Part shown: in pieces, positions 10,401 to 22,600 of the stretch
Numbering within the stretch: the first letter of the stretch is position 1
Layout of the letters: each line of letters begins with the position of its first letter
NCBI RefSeq assembly: GCF_000350225.1
Contig: NW_005178858.1
Span: forward strand, 82,172 to 146,171
Direction of reading: 5' to 3'
Origin: Chondrus crispus
Lineage: Eukaryota; Rhodophyta; Florideophyceae; Gigartinales; Gigartinaceae
Length of the DNA: 64,000 nt
Notes under the pieces: model-generated
Databases searched by the model: none
The model's input: only the letters and a program-made list of their open reading frames with translations
Told to the model about the DNA's origin: nothing
Translations under genes and position numbers: made by a program

Positions 10401-11668
10401 AGCCTGAGACTACAGCAAATTTTTCATTCCACGGCATGGCCGCGCAGGCCATTTCATTCATGGGCGGGGGTCTCAGGCAAAATCGCTTAAGTTATTTCAT
10501 TTCCCTTCTCCTCACTCCGAGGGATTTCGTTTCCGGCGACTGTCCTTACTCTCTCTCCGCGACGCGGTTCACCGCATCACTTCCAACTTGAGAGCCTCTG
10601 GATGGGGACCATCCCCAATACAGTTTCAACATTTCACTCGCGGTCTTATCGCGTCCCGCATCATTGACTTCCTCTTGATCAGCCTCCCCCTCGCATGCGC
10701 CTCTACATCAACTGCATCTTTTCCCCTTCTTCTCCCTCGACTTGAGTAACCCGCTCGTCTGCCTGACACAGCCCGCTATCCCTTAGAGAATACTGTAGTC
10801 TGTTCCTCCTTTCCCTGAACGGTAACACGACACACACACGACTACAGCACCACGCTTTTTCTTCACTTACACCTTTCCAACTGCGTTCCGCGTTCTCTTG
10901 CCTTCCGCCGTCTGGGTTCTCTCAATTTTGGGCGGTTGGTCCACCTTTTTGGCCGTGGCAATGGACGTATGGCGGCTCGAAAACTTGCACTTGACGTAAA
11001 GCGTATTAAATTGCTTACGATCGACGGCTCGCACGGGACTAGGTACGCTCGTCCGAGGGTCGCCGAACGATAGGTGTTGTAGGGCTCATTCACCTTGGTC
11101 CGCAGTGCGGGTTCTTTCTCCCTGCGTCCTGTCAAGAGACAACCGAAAGCACACAAAAAGAAAAAACAAAACAAAACAGAATAGAACAAAAACAAAAACA
11201 AAAGTAGTGGGTTACTGTGGTCAGGGGGTAAGTAAGTCCTCGATGAGGACGATGGTCATGTAAAGGTACATGGTACAAAACAAGCGCGCGTCTTGCTCGG
11301 TCTTCAATCTTAGCAGATCGGCGGCGAACGTCCCCTGTGTGTGCCGTCGGCGGCGGGCGACAACAACAAAAAAGTAATTATTTTGGATTAACTTGCTCTC
11401 CGAGTACAGGACACTGATTTCGATTGTCGTTTCGCGTGCTTCCGTTGATGACGGAGGTGCGTCTTCCGGTAGGCTCAATGCCTCGTCCGGGGGCACAGCA
11501 TCACTTCAAGTCCCTAAAACGCGTCGCTCGTCGTTCCCCTCTCGTAAAGGCGTTCCGCGTTCTTTTGCCTTGCTCCTCTCGCTCCGACTTTCCTTGCTTG
11601 CGGACCCCTTTTGCTCCGAATTTCTGACTCCTCCGTGTTCCATAACCTGCTGATTCTATTGACGATGA
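7401..11668. other. 4.3-kb spacer of element 1, no gene recognised
   Basis: This lies between the convergent ends of antisense ORF A and pol. About 7480-7910 is strongly pyrimidine-rich on the plus strand. The stretches near 9640-9740 and 11150-11210 are A-rich. No domain-bearing ORF, no inverted-repeat pair and no LTR were found inside, although GTTCCGCGTTCT plus TTGCCTT recurs near 10887 and 11557. Element 2 has only 177 bp at the same place, so this is either an old decayed insertion or a family-specific non-coding region. Confidence 0.6.
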
Positions 11669-14600
11669 CTATCCCACTTGCGCGTGCGCGACGTGCGGCG
11701 GCAAGGGTAACTTCTTCCTTCGGAAATACGTGACGGCCGCACTGCGGGGTAACTGCTCAATGGGCTCCCACGTCGCGTCCTCGGGCGTATAGCCGTACCA
11801 TTCCACCTTGAGAATCAAATTGCCATTTTGATAATCGTGGTCGGCGACCCGATCGATTACGTATTCCGTGTTCTCCGTTTCCTCGCCTTTCTCTGAACTG
11901 TTCCCTTCCCCCTCCTGAAGATCTTCCAACTCGTCCTCTTCTCTGGACTTTCCGAAATCGCGTAGGTCCGGAGATGTCTCCGCTGTCGGCGTTTGACCAA
12001 CTAAATTGTCCTGGTCCCCTGATGTAGGCGCACGGGTGTGAGGACATTCCTCGTCCTCCATTACCTCTCCTTCTTCGTTTAACTCCGGCTCTCCCAGTAA
12101 CTGTAGCTCCTGACGTAGGCCAGTTCTCGGCGCATAGTCCATCGGGCTTGGGGCTAACTCCACTCTGTCTCGCGATACGCGTTCCTCCTGATCGCCAATG
12201 GCAATGACTACCGTATGTTGATCCGATCTTCTGACGTGATAAGGTCCTGTAGCGACTTGTGCCAGCTTGTGTTTCGGTTCGCTAGCCGTGCCCTGCTCCT
12301 TCCGGAGGAACACGTAGGACCCCGGTGGGATCTCATATTGCGGCTTGCGAAGGCGTGCGTCGAAATTTCGCTTGTACCGGGCTTGTTCCTTCCGCAAACT
12401 CCTATCGGCGCCTCGCATTAGGCTCTCCAACCACGACTGCCATTTCAGGTAGCATGCTCGTGACGAGCTAAAGTTCTCCAAAGTTGGTTGCGCTTGTAAC
12501 GCAATGCTTCTCGGCGCCCGAGCTAACACCAGCTCGAAGGGCGCAATGTTCGTAGTTCGATGAACTTGCGTGTTGTATGCGGACGTCACAGCGTCGCTAA
12601 ATAAGTCCCAGTCCTTGGGATGTTCTCCAACATATTTTCGCAACGCGGAAGTCAGCGTGCGGTTAAACCTCTCAACTTGGCCGTTGGCTTGCGGGTGGTA
12701 CGTAGTCGTGAACACATTGCGTATGCCGAGAATTCGGCAGACATCTGAAAGAACCGGGCCGTGAACTGTGTTCCATTGTCGGACAGCAGCTTGACCGGCG
12801 GTCCGTACACGAATACCCAATGGTGAACGAAGGCTTATGCGATGTGCGCAGCTGATATATTCTTCAACGGTACGGTTCGTACCAGTTTCGAGTATCGATC
12901 GCTGATCACGAGAATGTATCGATTTCCTCGTTTAGTTGTAATTAGCTCACCGAGGATGTCGATGGCGACAAACTCCAGCGGAGCTTTGGGCATGAACAGC
13001 TTCATTTCCTTCGTGTTTCTTCTTAACTTCACCCTTTCCCGCGCACATGCGGCGCAATTCTTCGCGACTGCATAGCAGTCTAGAGCCATCGGAGGCCAAT
13101 AAAAATATCTTCTCAGAGTCTTGTAAAGTTTCCTGCCTCCCGGGTGGCCTGCCAATTTTGCGTAATGGCTTAACCCTAGGACGCGGTCTCTTAACGATTG
13201 TGGTATCACCACTTGTACAAACTCCGCCGCAGTACGGCATAGAGTTCCTTCGAGTTCCTCGGTCTCCGTGCTGAACGTTCTCACCTTTCCGGCGTCCATT
13301 TCTTCCTTGATGCGGTTGCAGAAGAGGTCGACGGCTTGCTCGCGAATGAGCTCCTCCGGAGTGACAGCTTGGAATTGATCGAGGCGCTCAGGGTCGGTCC
13401 CCCCCTCAAGAGCGAGGATGTCGTCTAACGCGTCAAAACTGTCCTCGTCCTCCACTGTTCCCTCGGCCGGTTCAGCCATAAAGCATGGAATTTCGTCGTC
13501 GATTTCGTCGACGGTTTCTCCTGCGGTCCGTAATCTTGACAGGGCATCGGCTTGGCTGTTCGCCTTGCCCTTCTTGTACTTGATTTCGAAATGAAATTCC
13601 GAGAGGCGGAGCCTCCATCGGATTAATCTCCCGCTGGGGTCGGTTACTTTCATCAACCACCTCAATGAGGCATGGTCGGTATGCACAATGAAGTGCTCGC
13701 CATATAGATATGGTCTTAAAGTCTGTACGGCCCAAATTACCGCTAGACATTCTTTTTCTGATACAGAATAGTTTCTCTCGGCTGCGGCTAACGTTCTTGA
13801 AAAGAACCCGATGGGTTTACGTTGCGCATCCGGATGTGTCTGAAATAATGCAGCGCCGATTTGATAGTCGCTTGCATCGGTGTCTACCGAGTATGGTAGG
13901 TTCTTCTTCGGCAGCGCCAACACTGGTGGCGCCAAGATAGCGTCCTTGAGCTTATGAAAAGCTTTTTTGCACGGTTCGTCGAATCCTTCCAACTGGACCG
14001 GTTGTCCCTTCTTCAACAGTTGATTAAGCGGATGCGCGATTTTCGCATAATGCGGAACGAATCTACGGTAGACATTACAAAGTCCCAAGAAACTCCTGAG
14101 CTGGGTCTGCGTTTGAGGGTACCTCACTTGTTCCAATGCGACGGTTCGCGCGGCGTCCACTTCCAATGTACCTGACCGAACGACAAGGCCCAGGTACTTG
14201 ATCTTTTCGACGAAAAATTCACACTTGCGAAGCTTGAGCTTCACACCTGCCTTCTCCAATAAAGAAAGTATTTCATCCACGTGCACGATGTGCTCCTCCC
14301 ACGACTTGCTAAAAATTATTATGTCGTCCAGATACACCAAACAGCACTTCCAACGAAACGGAGAGTGCAGGATATCCAATGCTCTCTGAAACGTCGCTGG
14401 CGCGTTGGTAAGCCCGAAGGGCATTCTTGAAAATCGGTAGAGTCCTGAGTGACACGAAAATGCGGTCTTGTCGCGGTCGCGCTCAGAGATAGGCATCTGC
14501 CAATATCCCGAGATCGCGTCCAACGCGGAGAAAACCTTGGTGTCACCAAGCGAGTCCAGGCACTCATCCATGCGCGGTAAAAGGTACGTGTCCTTTACCG

Positions 14601-16251
14601 TTACCGCGTTTAACCGACGATAGTCTACGCAAAAGCCCATCGATCCGTCCGGCTTCGGCACTAATAAAACGGGCGACGCCCATTCTGACTGCGCCGGTTC
14701 GATGACTCCTGCTTCTAACATCTTCTGTACTTCTGCGTCCTCGACCTCCCGAGCCTTTGGACCGGCTCGGTAGGGCGCTTGTGCAATTGGCCTTGTATCC
14801 GGGGCCAGTTCAATCCGGTGGACCGTGGTGTTGATCTCACCAAGGGTCCCATCCCACATGCGGGAATACTTTTTCAACATTCGACGGAATCTTTCGCGCA
14901 GCCGGTCCGGCACGTGGCTCAGGTCGAGTTCCTCCACGTCCGGCGGGGGAGGCTCAATCCGCCGCTCCGGCTTCGTAGTTGCCGTCGCGTAGAGCCTTTC
15001 CTCCCGTTCTCCTTGCTGGTCCTCGCGATCTTGATCCGACGGTTCGCATCTTGTCTCGCCCGTAGGCGTCTTGGTGGAATTAGGAAAATTTTCCTTCTTC
15101 CTTTCTTGAATTCCGAGAACTTCACCAATGGTGGTTTTGCTCTCGAGCGCGGCTCTCGGGTGCGGTAATAATTCTGCCACCACTTGGCTTTTTTGTACCC
15201 TGACAGGGTACGTCCTAAAATTCGCAACGAGTAAACGAAATGGCCTGTCAGGCTCAACCTGAACGACACCATTCGTGCACGTCAATCCGTGCCTTTCGTA
15301 CAACGACGAGTACGGCTGAACCACAACCAAGCCCGCCCTCTTCGAGGTGCATTCCACGACGCGTTGCGTCCCTGGCTCGATAGTCGTGGGTCTTGCCACT
15401 TTTACCTTAGGGGAAATTCGCTCCACCTTTCCATCATTCTCGTCCTCTCCCGGGACGAGATTCTTCTTCCATTTTCTCGTCGAGAACCGTCTAACTATCG
15501 GAACCTCCGAGAAATCCGCCAACTCAACCGTTTTCTTCCTTGGATAAATTGCTTCTACAAACCGGTCACAGTAGTCCGCGCCTAGAATTAACGGGACGGC
15601 TAGCTTTTCGCATACAATAAACTCGGCTGCGGCCACAAATTTTCCAAGCCTCACAGGCATTCTAATTGTGCCGAGAGTCCTGAGTGGCCTATTGTTCGCG
15701 TCGCCAATATCTTGGGTCGGTCCGTAGGACACTAGAGATTCCATTACAGCCGGGAGTTCCGATTTTCGCACCAGGTTTGGTCCCGCGCCGGTGTCTAGTA
15801 CAGACAACACCCGGCTCATCAATCCGATTGTGGGTCCAATGTCCGCGTAAACTTTGTAGTTTTTTCGCGCAAGAACCAAAATCTTCTCAGGACACTCCCT
15901 TCGCTTAACCCTGTACCAGGGTCTTCGAACTTCTTCCAGCAGATGATCTCGGGCTCGGCTCAAAATTTTCTTGACTTGAGCTGGCCCTTTGGGCTTATCC
16001 ACCAATCCAACAACCTCCTCATCGGGGTCTGATTTTTCCTTTAGAGACGGGGAACGGGGCTGAGCCCCGGGCACAGTACGCCGACCCTGTGCCTCTCGCG
16101 ACTCATGCGAGATTCCCCTCTCTAGTTTTCCTGCCGCTGCGGGATCCTTCTCACATCCGACGGCTCGGGCCCCGCGGCGAGCCCTCTGAAGGGTTGGTTC
16201 GACCTCGGCGTTGAAGCACTCGGCGTGCTCGCCGTCTGCGAATCGAACCAA
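11669..16251 (-). pseudogene. Pol polyprotein of element 1 (PR-RT-RH-IN-chromodomain)
   Basis: Domains in order on the minus strand: aspartic protease with DTGAG (about residue 153), reverse transcriptase with YLDD, RNase H, integrase HHCC zinc finger (HYAKLAGHPGG, then CAACAR), integrase core (DILGEL; SDNGTQF; NGQVERFNRTL) and a C-terminal chromodomain (EYVIDRVADH, then VEWYGYTPEDATWEP). Pol overlaps gag in the -1 frame (16251-16122). Two lesions kill it within the integrase core: an in-frame TAA at 12835-12837 and a one-base loss at the A-run 12748-12750, after which the frame is clean to 11669. The chromodomain implies targeting to a histone-marked chromatin state, as known for chromoviruses. 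Confidence 0.93.
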
Positions 16252-18408
16252 TTCTTGACCTTCAGGTAACTCGTCGATGGTATCGCTAACCTCTCCATCG
16301 GAGACAACGCCTCATAATTTTCCAAAACTCGGTGCATTTCCCGGAGGGAAAGAATGCACGTTGGCGCGGCGTGCCCCTTTTCGTAACAATGATAGCACAC
16401 CAGTCCGTGCGTCTTGACGGGATATTGCGGCCTAGGCCCTCCACGGGCCGGCGGCCTTCCTTGACGTTGCGGCCTTCCCATCTAGCCTGGCCTTCGAAAC
16501 GTCGTACCCTTGTCTTCTATCGGAACGTGCGGCGCCGGCGTGTGGCCGCGCCCCCGAAACATCATCACGGGATCCGTGGGCTCTGAAAACGACTCCGTCG
16601 TGTATGTGGGCGTCGGTAAAGTTGACGACCCGCTGTCCCCGTAGTCCTCGTGTCCGTAGCCCTCCGCTGGCTCAATGAACTCGCCTTCGGCTATCAACGC
16701 TCCTTCGTAGTGATTTTCGCTGCTTCCGTGCGCACCGCGTTCATCTGACGAGGAAATTGACTCGGCTAAATGGACGGCGGCATGACTTTTGCGACCGGGA
16801 TAAGAAGCCCTCGGCTTCTTACCTGCCTTGATCGTCGACGGCGTCTGGATCGTGACCTTCTTGGTCTTCTTGTCCTTAGCGCGGCTCGCCGAGCCATGCG
16901 CCTTCGCGTAATTAACTAGTCTCAAAAACGAAACGTCCCGATTGTCTTGCCGGTATTGAGATACCATCGGCTTGATACTCGAATCGAGTCCTTCAATAAA
17001 AATCGTCATTTGTTCTTCCATCGAATATACGTTTCCACATCGATTACTCGCGTCCGTCAGACGGATATAAAATTCCATCTCGTCTTCAGACGGTCTTTGC
17101 TGAACCTCTCGCAATGCGAGCACGGCTTGACGGATCGCCTCGTCGGTTTCGAAACTCCTCAACAACCACTGTACGGCCTCCGGCCAAACGGATACCTTTC
17201 CGTGGTGGGACCCGGCCGTCTGAGACACCGAAGTGTACTGTCTCAGGGCGATGCCGCTTAGAAATTCGGGCAAAAAGCGGATCGCTTGCCCCTCGTTCGT
17301 TTCTTGAGTATCAAACTCTTGAACTAATTTTGCCAAAAAAATCCAACACAATGACCCCGTCCTCACCTGTGAACGTGTTGTCCTTCTTCACCTTAGGCGG
17401 AATATCTCTCCTGATTTTTCGCACGGCGGTCCGCCTGGAACTTGACAAATATGTCTGCGGGTTCCGCAAGCGGTACGTTCGGTACGAAAGTAATTTCTTG
17501 AAGAGGTAGTTGGTCGGATTCAGCTCCTCCAACTCCTCCCATCGCGGCCCGCGTCGCGTTGCGACGTCCTTTGGTTCAGCGTCCTTGTCTCTCCTCGAGG
17601 CGGACGAAGTGATTCCGCCCCGTCTGGAGGTAATCTTCTTGCCCTCCGAAATTCCTTTTCCTTCCTCTGAACGATGGTCGGAATCGCTGGCATGGTTCGA
17701 CGAACTGTCGTCACCATCTTGGGAAAGGCCATTCGACTCGGCCGTTGAGTCTTGGCTCTCCGGCTCGTCACTACAGTGACTCTTGCTACGGCGTCGCAGA
17801 TTCTTCTTCGAAGTCTTCGACTTGGAACTCCGCTGCACAGCGGCCTTGTCCTTCTTCGATCGACGGTCGCCTTCTCGACCCGTTGGGAGCGGCTCTTGCC
17901 CGGCGACCTGTTCAAGGTCCTTGAGACGATGAGCGGCGCGGTCAAACCTGTCGTCGATACTGCTTCTAAATTTGCCTAAGGACTCCAAAGCTTGATTCGC
18001 GTCGCGCCTTGCGTCCTTGACCGAACTTTTCAACGAAGCTAGGACCTCCGGCTCCAGACCGTCGGTCGCCTCACCTCGCTCCTTCTCGACGCGATCCACT
18101 CGAGCCGATAGCTCTCCTAAAACAGTGTGGAACTCGGATGCTTGCAACTCCAGTTGCTTCCGGACGAGGGCTAATTCAGCCTCGAGATTTTTCGTCATCT
18201 CTTGGCGAATTTCCTCGCCCATCTTCTCGAACCTGTAGGATAGGTTATCCTTGTCGGCTTCAATCCCCGTCGGGATTTCTTGACCTTCGGGATACGTGGC
18301 CGTATTGGCCTGGCTTCGGGTGCGAGGACCTCGCGGGATCCTCGACGCCCTTGCCGATCCGCTCCTACTCGCCCCGGGACCGACGTCCCCGGGGGCGCTT
18401 GTCGACAT
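16122..18408 (-). pseudogene. Gag of element 1
   Basis: The ATG at 18408 follows the 5' LTR by 163 bp. The N-terminal part is Ser/Arg-rich with a coiled-coil-like Lys/Glu/Leu region (about residues 40-150) and a basic Lys/Arg/Ser segment. The capsid-like region starts near 17500 (NPTNYLFKKLLSYRTYRL). A retroviral zinc knuckle, CYHCYEKGHAAPTC (CX2CX4HX4C), is near 16400. Two interruptions are visible: an A7 run on the plus strand (17335-17341), where six A would keep the frame, and a lone in-frame TAG at 16482-16484 immediately before ATG and the nucleocapsid part. Either could be mutation; the TAG might instead allow readthrough. Confidence 0.85.
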
Positions 18409-18544
18409 CGCTCGTACAAGCGAACCTACACAAAAAAATACAAACAAAGAATAAAAAAGAGACTCCGTTACCCAGACCACTTTCGTAGTACAACTCCAGG
18501 TCAAACCTGTGGTCGACACAATTCTAGGTCGAGTTTGCTGTAGA

Positions 18545-18571
18545 CACAATTCTAGGTCGGGAGACCACTTT
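18545..18571 (-). other. Primer-binding-site region of element 1
   Basis: Read on the minus strand directly after the 5' LTR end (ACA) the sequence is AAAG then TGGTCTCCCGACC. A TGG shortly after the LTR matches the CCA end of a tRNA primer, but I cannot name the tRNA. Confidence 0.45.
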
Positions 18572-19617
18572 TGTAGTGCAATGTGCCTGGCAGGCCGCGA
18601 ACACAGTCCGACGGTCAAACAAAAAGACGAAAAACAACAACAGCAACAACCACTGCCGATGGCACGCGCTACGGAGCGTTCGAGACTCCCTTTCTCCTTG
18701 TGTGGGCTTGCGGCCCACGGTAGTTCAACTCCGACGGGGGGGTTAAGGAAAGATGCCCGGCCCGGGAGGAAAATGGTGGTAGAGACTTGTGAAGACTTGA
18801 GTGCTCGACGAGTGCGGGTTGGGCTTGTCTACGAGAATGTAACCGCGGTTCGCTGGGTTGTAAGGCCAATGCCCGACGAGCGTCTTCAGCACCTTGTGTA
18901 TAATTCAAGGTCTTCGACGGGGGCTTGCTCAGCACTACCCGACGGGATCGTAATTGTGTAGCAGCGCTACGACCGACGTGTTGCCCGATGGCTAAAAGCA
19001 CCCTCACCAGCGCGATCGCAATCGCGGTAGGTGGTACCAACTCTGTCTTATACAGCAAGACCTTCGACGGAGGCGTCGTTGCAACAGCCTTCCGACGGAA
19101 CTTGAAACAGTAGCAGCGCTACACAGCGTGTTGCCCGATGGCTAAAACACCTACACCGGATCGGTCGCAACCGACTCCAATGGAACCAACACAATTCAGG
19201 GAAAAATAGAGATAGAAGTAGAAAAGAATAGAGAAAATAAAGGAAAAAGAAAAAGGGAACCCCCGAGCGCAAAGGATAACGTAATCTGTGGTAAAAGGGA
19301 GCGTCTTGAGAAAGACGGACTTCGACCAAGGCGATATTCAACTCTGGCAACTCGGGTTACCTTTACTGACTTGGTCGTCAGAGGGCTAAGGTATATATCG
19401 CCCCGCCGGAGCCAGTACGGTAGCTCGCAGCGCTAGATCCTAGATCTAATCTAGTGTCAGCAAAATTAATGCCAACTAATTAACTAAATAAAATAAAACA
19501 ATTAAAAATTAAAACTGTGCAATTATTCACACGTGTGTCCCCCAACCCGGACTACTTTTCATATCCAAATATTTTCCTTTCTTTTCACCCCCCCTTTCAG
19601 GTGCGTATTGCACTACA
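18572..19617 (-). repeat. Element 1 5' LTR (1046 bp)
   Basis: This is the same length as the other LTR, with differences near 18690-18725 and 19540-19602. Its inner end (18572) faces the putative primer-binding site and its outer end (19617) is followed by the CAGAG duplication. Confidence 0.95.
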
Positions 19618-19622
19618 CAGAG

Positions 19623-22600
19623 CCTCCAAAAGGAGCTTCCAAGCATGCCGAGGTATTACGACTGGCTTCTCATCCACGATTTTATTGAGCGTGGAGGAGA
19701 CTTCTGGTGAAAATCGAGTCCTCTTTGTCGCAGTAGGATTGTCAACAGTAATATGACGTTGAAAGGCCTTCTTGTGTTTACGAACTAACGCCGATATGAA
19801 ATAGGTGATAGATTGTTCCGATCGGAGAACGTAACGACTGGGATGCTTCTGCGCAAGTATTTCTCTCATTCTGCTGGCACTCATCTTCCGTCCATTTCTA
19901 AATTCCCCGCTTCAAATAACGCCTGAAAATCCTGTGCAAATAGATGTATCGTACTGTGGCCAAGCGTTTTGATGTGTAACGGACGCTGTACCCAACCTTT
20001 CCCTCGTGTAAACTTGTTCTTTGTACCGTTAGTAATTTCTGTGTTCAGTATAGCAGGATGGAGCACGTTACTTGTACACACAGGAGCCTCTGATGTACCG
20101 ATCATTTGGAGAGCCATTGTGCAGGCTCTCTCTTTCACAGTTTTAGATCTCAGCCCATTACACGCCTTTGAGTGCTTGATGAAGTCTTTTTCTCTCGGAT
20201 AAACAGAATCACACTTTTCACTGTGCATCATTACGTTTTCAAAGTTCTCTTCGACATCAACACTCTCTTTCGCAACATGCGATGGCGAAAGAAAGTCTGC
20301 CTTGATTTCTGGAATTACCATGTCTCCTGAAAATCTACCAGCCACACAACTGCTCTTTTTCATGGGCGTCTAATTCGGGCTCGCTTATAGACAGACACAC
20401 AAGTTAATGTGCTTCTATAGGAGTATTCTTGAGCGCGACTTTCGTTTGTACGCTCAATAATATCTTCATCCTCTCCTGGCTCATCACTTTGTTGTAGTAC
20501 AGTGCCTCCTACGATATAGTGCTATTGCGTGACATACCTCTAGCTATGGCACTATTGGGGGTATGGCACTATATAAAGGAGGCTCAAATACATATATTTG
20601 GGGACAAAGCACACTGCTAACACAAACACAACAAAGCCTGTAGAACAAAACTAAATAACTTCATCCTTTGAGTACTGAACCACGCCGGATGATACACGTG
20701 AGAGCTTATGATAACCTGTGCCGGAAGCTGAGCCATAGCACTATATAGAGGGAAGCACTACTAAAGTAGGCATTATTGAGCGCCCCCCCTGTACCTCGTT
20801 TTCATGTAAATGGGTATCGCTCACATCATCAACAGGCTTGACAGAGCAGTAACCAATTTTATACTGAACTCTCATGCGATAAGAAAGCTTGAAGCAACTT
20901 GCGAGAGGTTCGACCCCTTCCAACGCACTGTAAGCGATTTCGTTGATCCTTCCAAGACGAGAAAGCTTCTTGTTTTTGTGAGCATCAACCCATAGCCTCA
21001 TTGTGAGATTTGATCAATCAATGTGATCTAGTTCCGCAGTGCAATTTGCAACACCTCCATTATTGTTCAAAGCTACTACAATGTCGCCTGCTGTGGTCAC
21101 ATCTTGTCGCGTTCCGTTGCAATAGCGGTTTATGTGCATCATCGCGAGGGCAAAATGCTCGTCCAAGAGATTATTCCCTCCTTGAGTTTCGCTGTGAATA
21201 TACCCACTCAACCATAAACCATGTTGCCTTGCAATGAAAGGAAACATCGCGGGTAGCAGATTGTTCTGGTAGCAAGTTGCGTTATTAGATAACAGGTGGA
21301 TGCGTTGTACAGTTTTCAGCTCCTAAACGTACTCGCGCGAACACCGCATCGAGTAGACAGCAAACAGAAGAAACATCTTGAGCTATATTGTTGCTGATGA
21401 CCTGGTCCAAGAATAAAGTCTGTGTATCACACATCTCTGTGTCTGCCGTCGTAACATTTTCTGTATTCATTTGGGACCTAGGCATTCGTTCACAAAAGAA
21501 GATAGCTGCTCCATGCCAAGATATACCTTTTGCCGAAGAACTCTGTCGTTTTCTCTCGATATCATACAGGCTCGAATTTCATCTTAAATGGTCGAGCAAT
21601 ACAACCGCGCTCTCTGTTGTTCTGTCCCTTTTGAGTTTTTCAAACAAGGCCGATAACCTCCTTTCTTGATTACGACATCGGTATTGAGGTCCATAGTACA
21701 GTAATATTTTATCCTGTACGTCTTCAAGCACCAGTTCTACATCAGACCTTCATTTGAGATGTCCGCCTTGGTATTTTCAATGACCTGCAGTGGTGTCATA
21801 CATGTAAGACATTCGGACGCTCTCCTTGGAACATTCTCTCCAACTTCTATTTCAGATAGTGCGTGACTCTGATCATGGGCGACATCACTGTCAATCCCGA
21901 TATGTTCCAGGTACGTACACTTTATGAACTCCTCTACGGCATCAATTTGATTGAGATACATTTCATGGCGCTCTGATCCGTAGAGCACTTCTTTTATAAC
22001 GCTTCGTGCCACTCGTTGGTTGTCGTAAACAAGGGAACCTAAAATATAGTCGACTGTTGATTTTCTTTTCTGCATCCTTCTTGTTACAGATTCACATATT
22101 TGAAGGAACGCACTTCGCCCCAGTGGTTTTGGATTCTCAGTACTTCCAATGACTTTATTATGTGAAAAAGCCTTGTAATCCCTGAATAGGCGCTCCGTTG
22201 TTTTACGGCGCACCACGGCGGGCAAAGTGACCAATTTTTGATCCAGTCTTACACTCTTTGAACCCCATGATAGTAGTTGCACGTTTTGGAGATTGAATAT
22301 GAATCGTAAAGCATCCCGAATTTCGTCATCTTGCCGACGTTTCTTGGAATGCGTAGTTGAAGGCACCACTCCGTTACAAAGAAACAAATTCCAATTTTTC
22401 CTAGAATCCCGTTACATCCTACCGAGGGCCCCACTTCTCCGACTCCGGACAACATCCGTGGGTTTAATTCACAGCACCATCAGATTGTTCTCGAACGACT
22501 GCCTGCCCCTATATGAACAAAGTGATGCCGTCAGAAACATCTGATAGAGATATAATGTTCTTTGCTGACGTAGCGTGACCACTGTTCATTTGGAACAAGT

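Larger units (their letters stand above)
4518..19617 (-). mobile_element. Ty3/gypsy chromovirus, element 1 (15.1 kb, ambisense)
   Basis: Two 1046-bp direct repeats (4518-5563 and 18572-19617) bound the element. Each LTR begins TGTAGTGCAAT and ends ATTGCACTACA, an 11-bp perfect terminal inverted repeat. The 5-bp target duplication CAGAG is at 4513-4517 and 19618-19622. Gag and pol read right to left, so the right LTR is the 5' LTR. I see about six differences between the LTRs by eye, so the insertion is recent, yet gag and pol carry lesions. Pol order (protease, RT, RNase H, integrase, chromodomain) makes it a chromovirus. It is long because of a plus-strand ORF next to the 3' LTR and a 4.3-kb spacer between that ORF and the end of pol. 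Confidence 0.95.
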
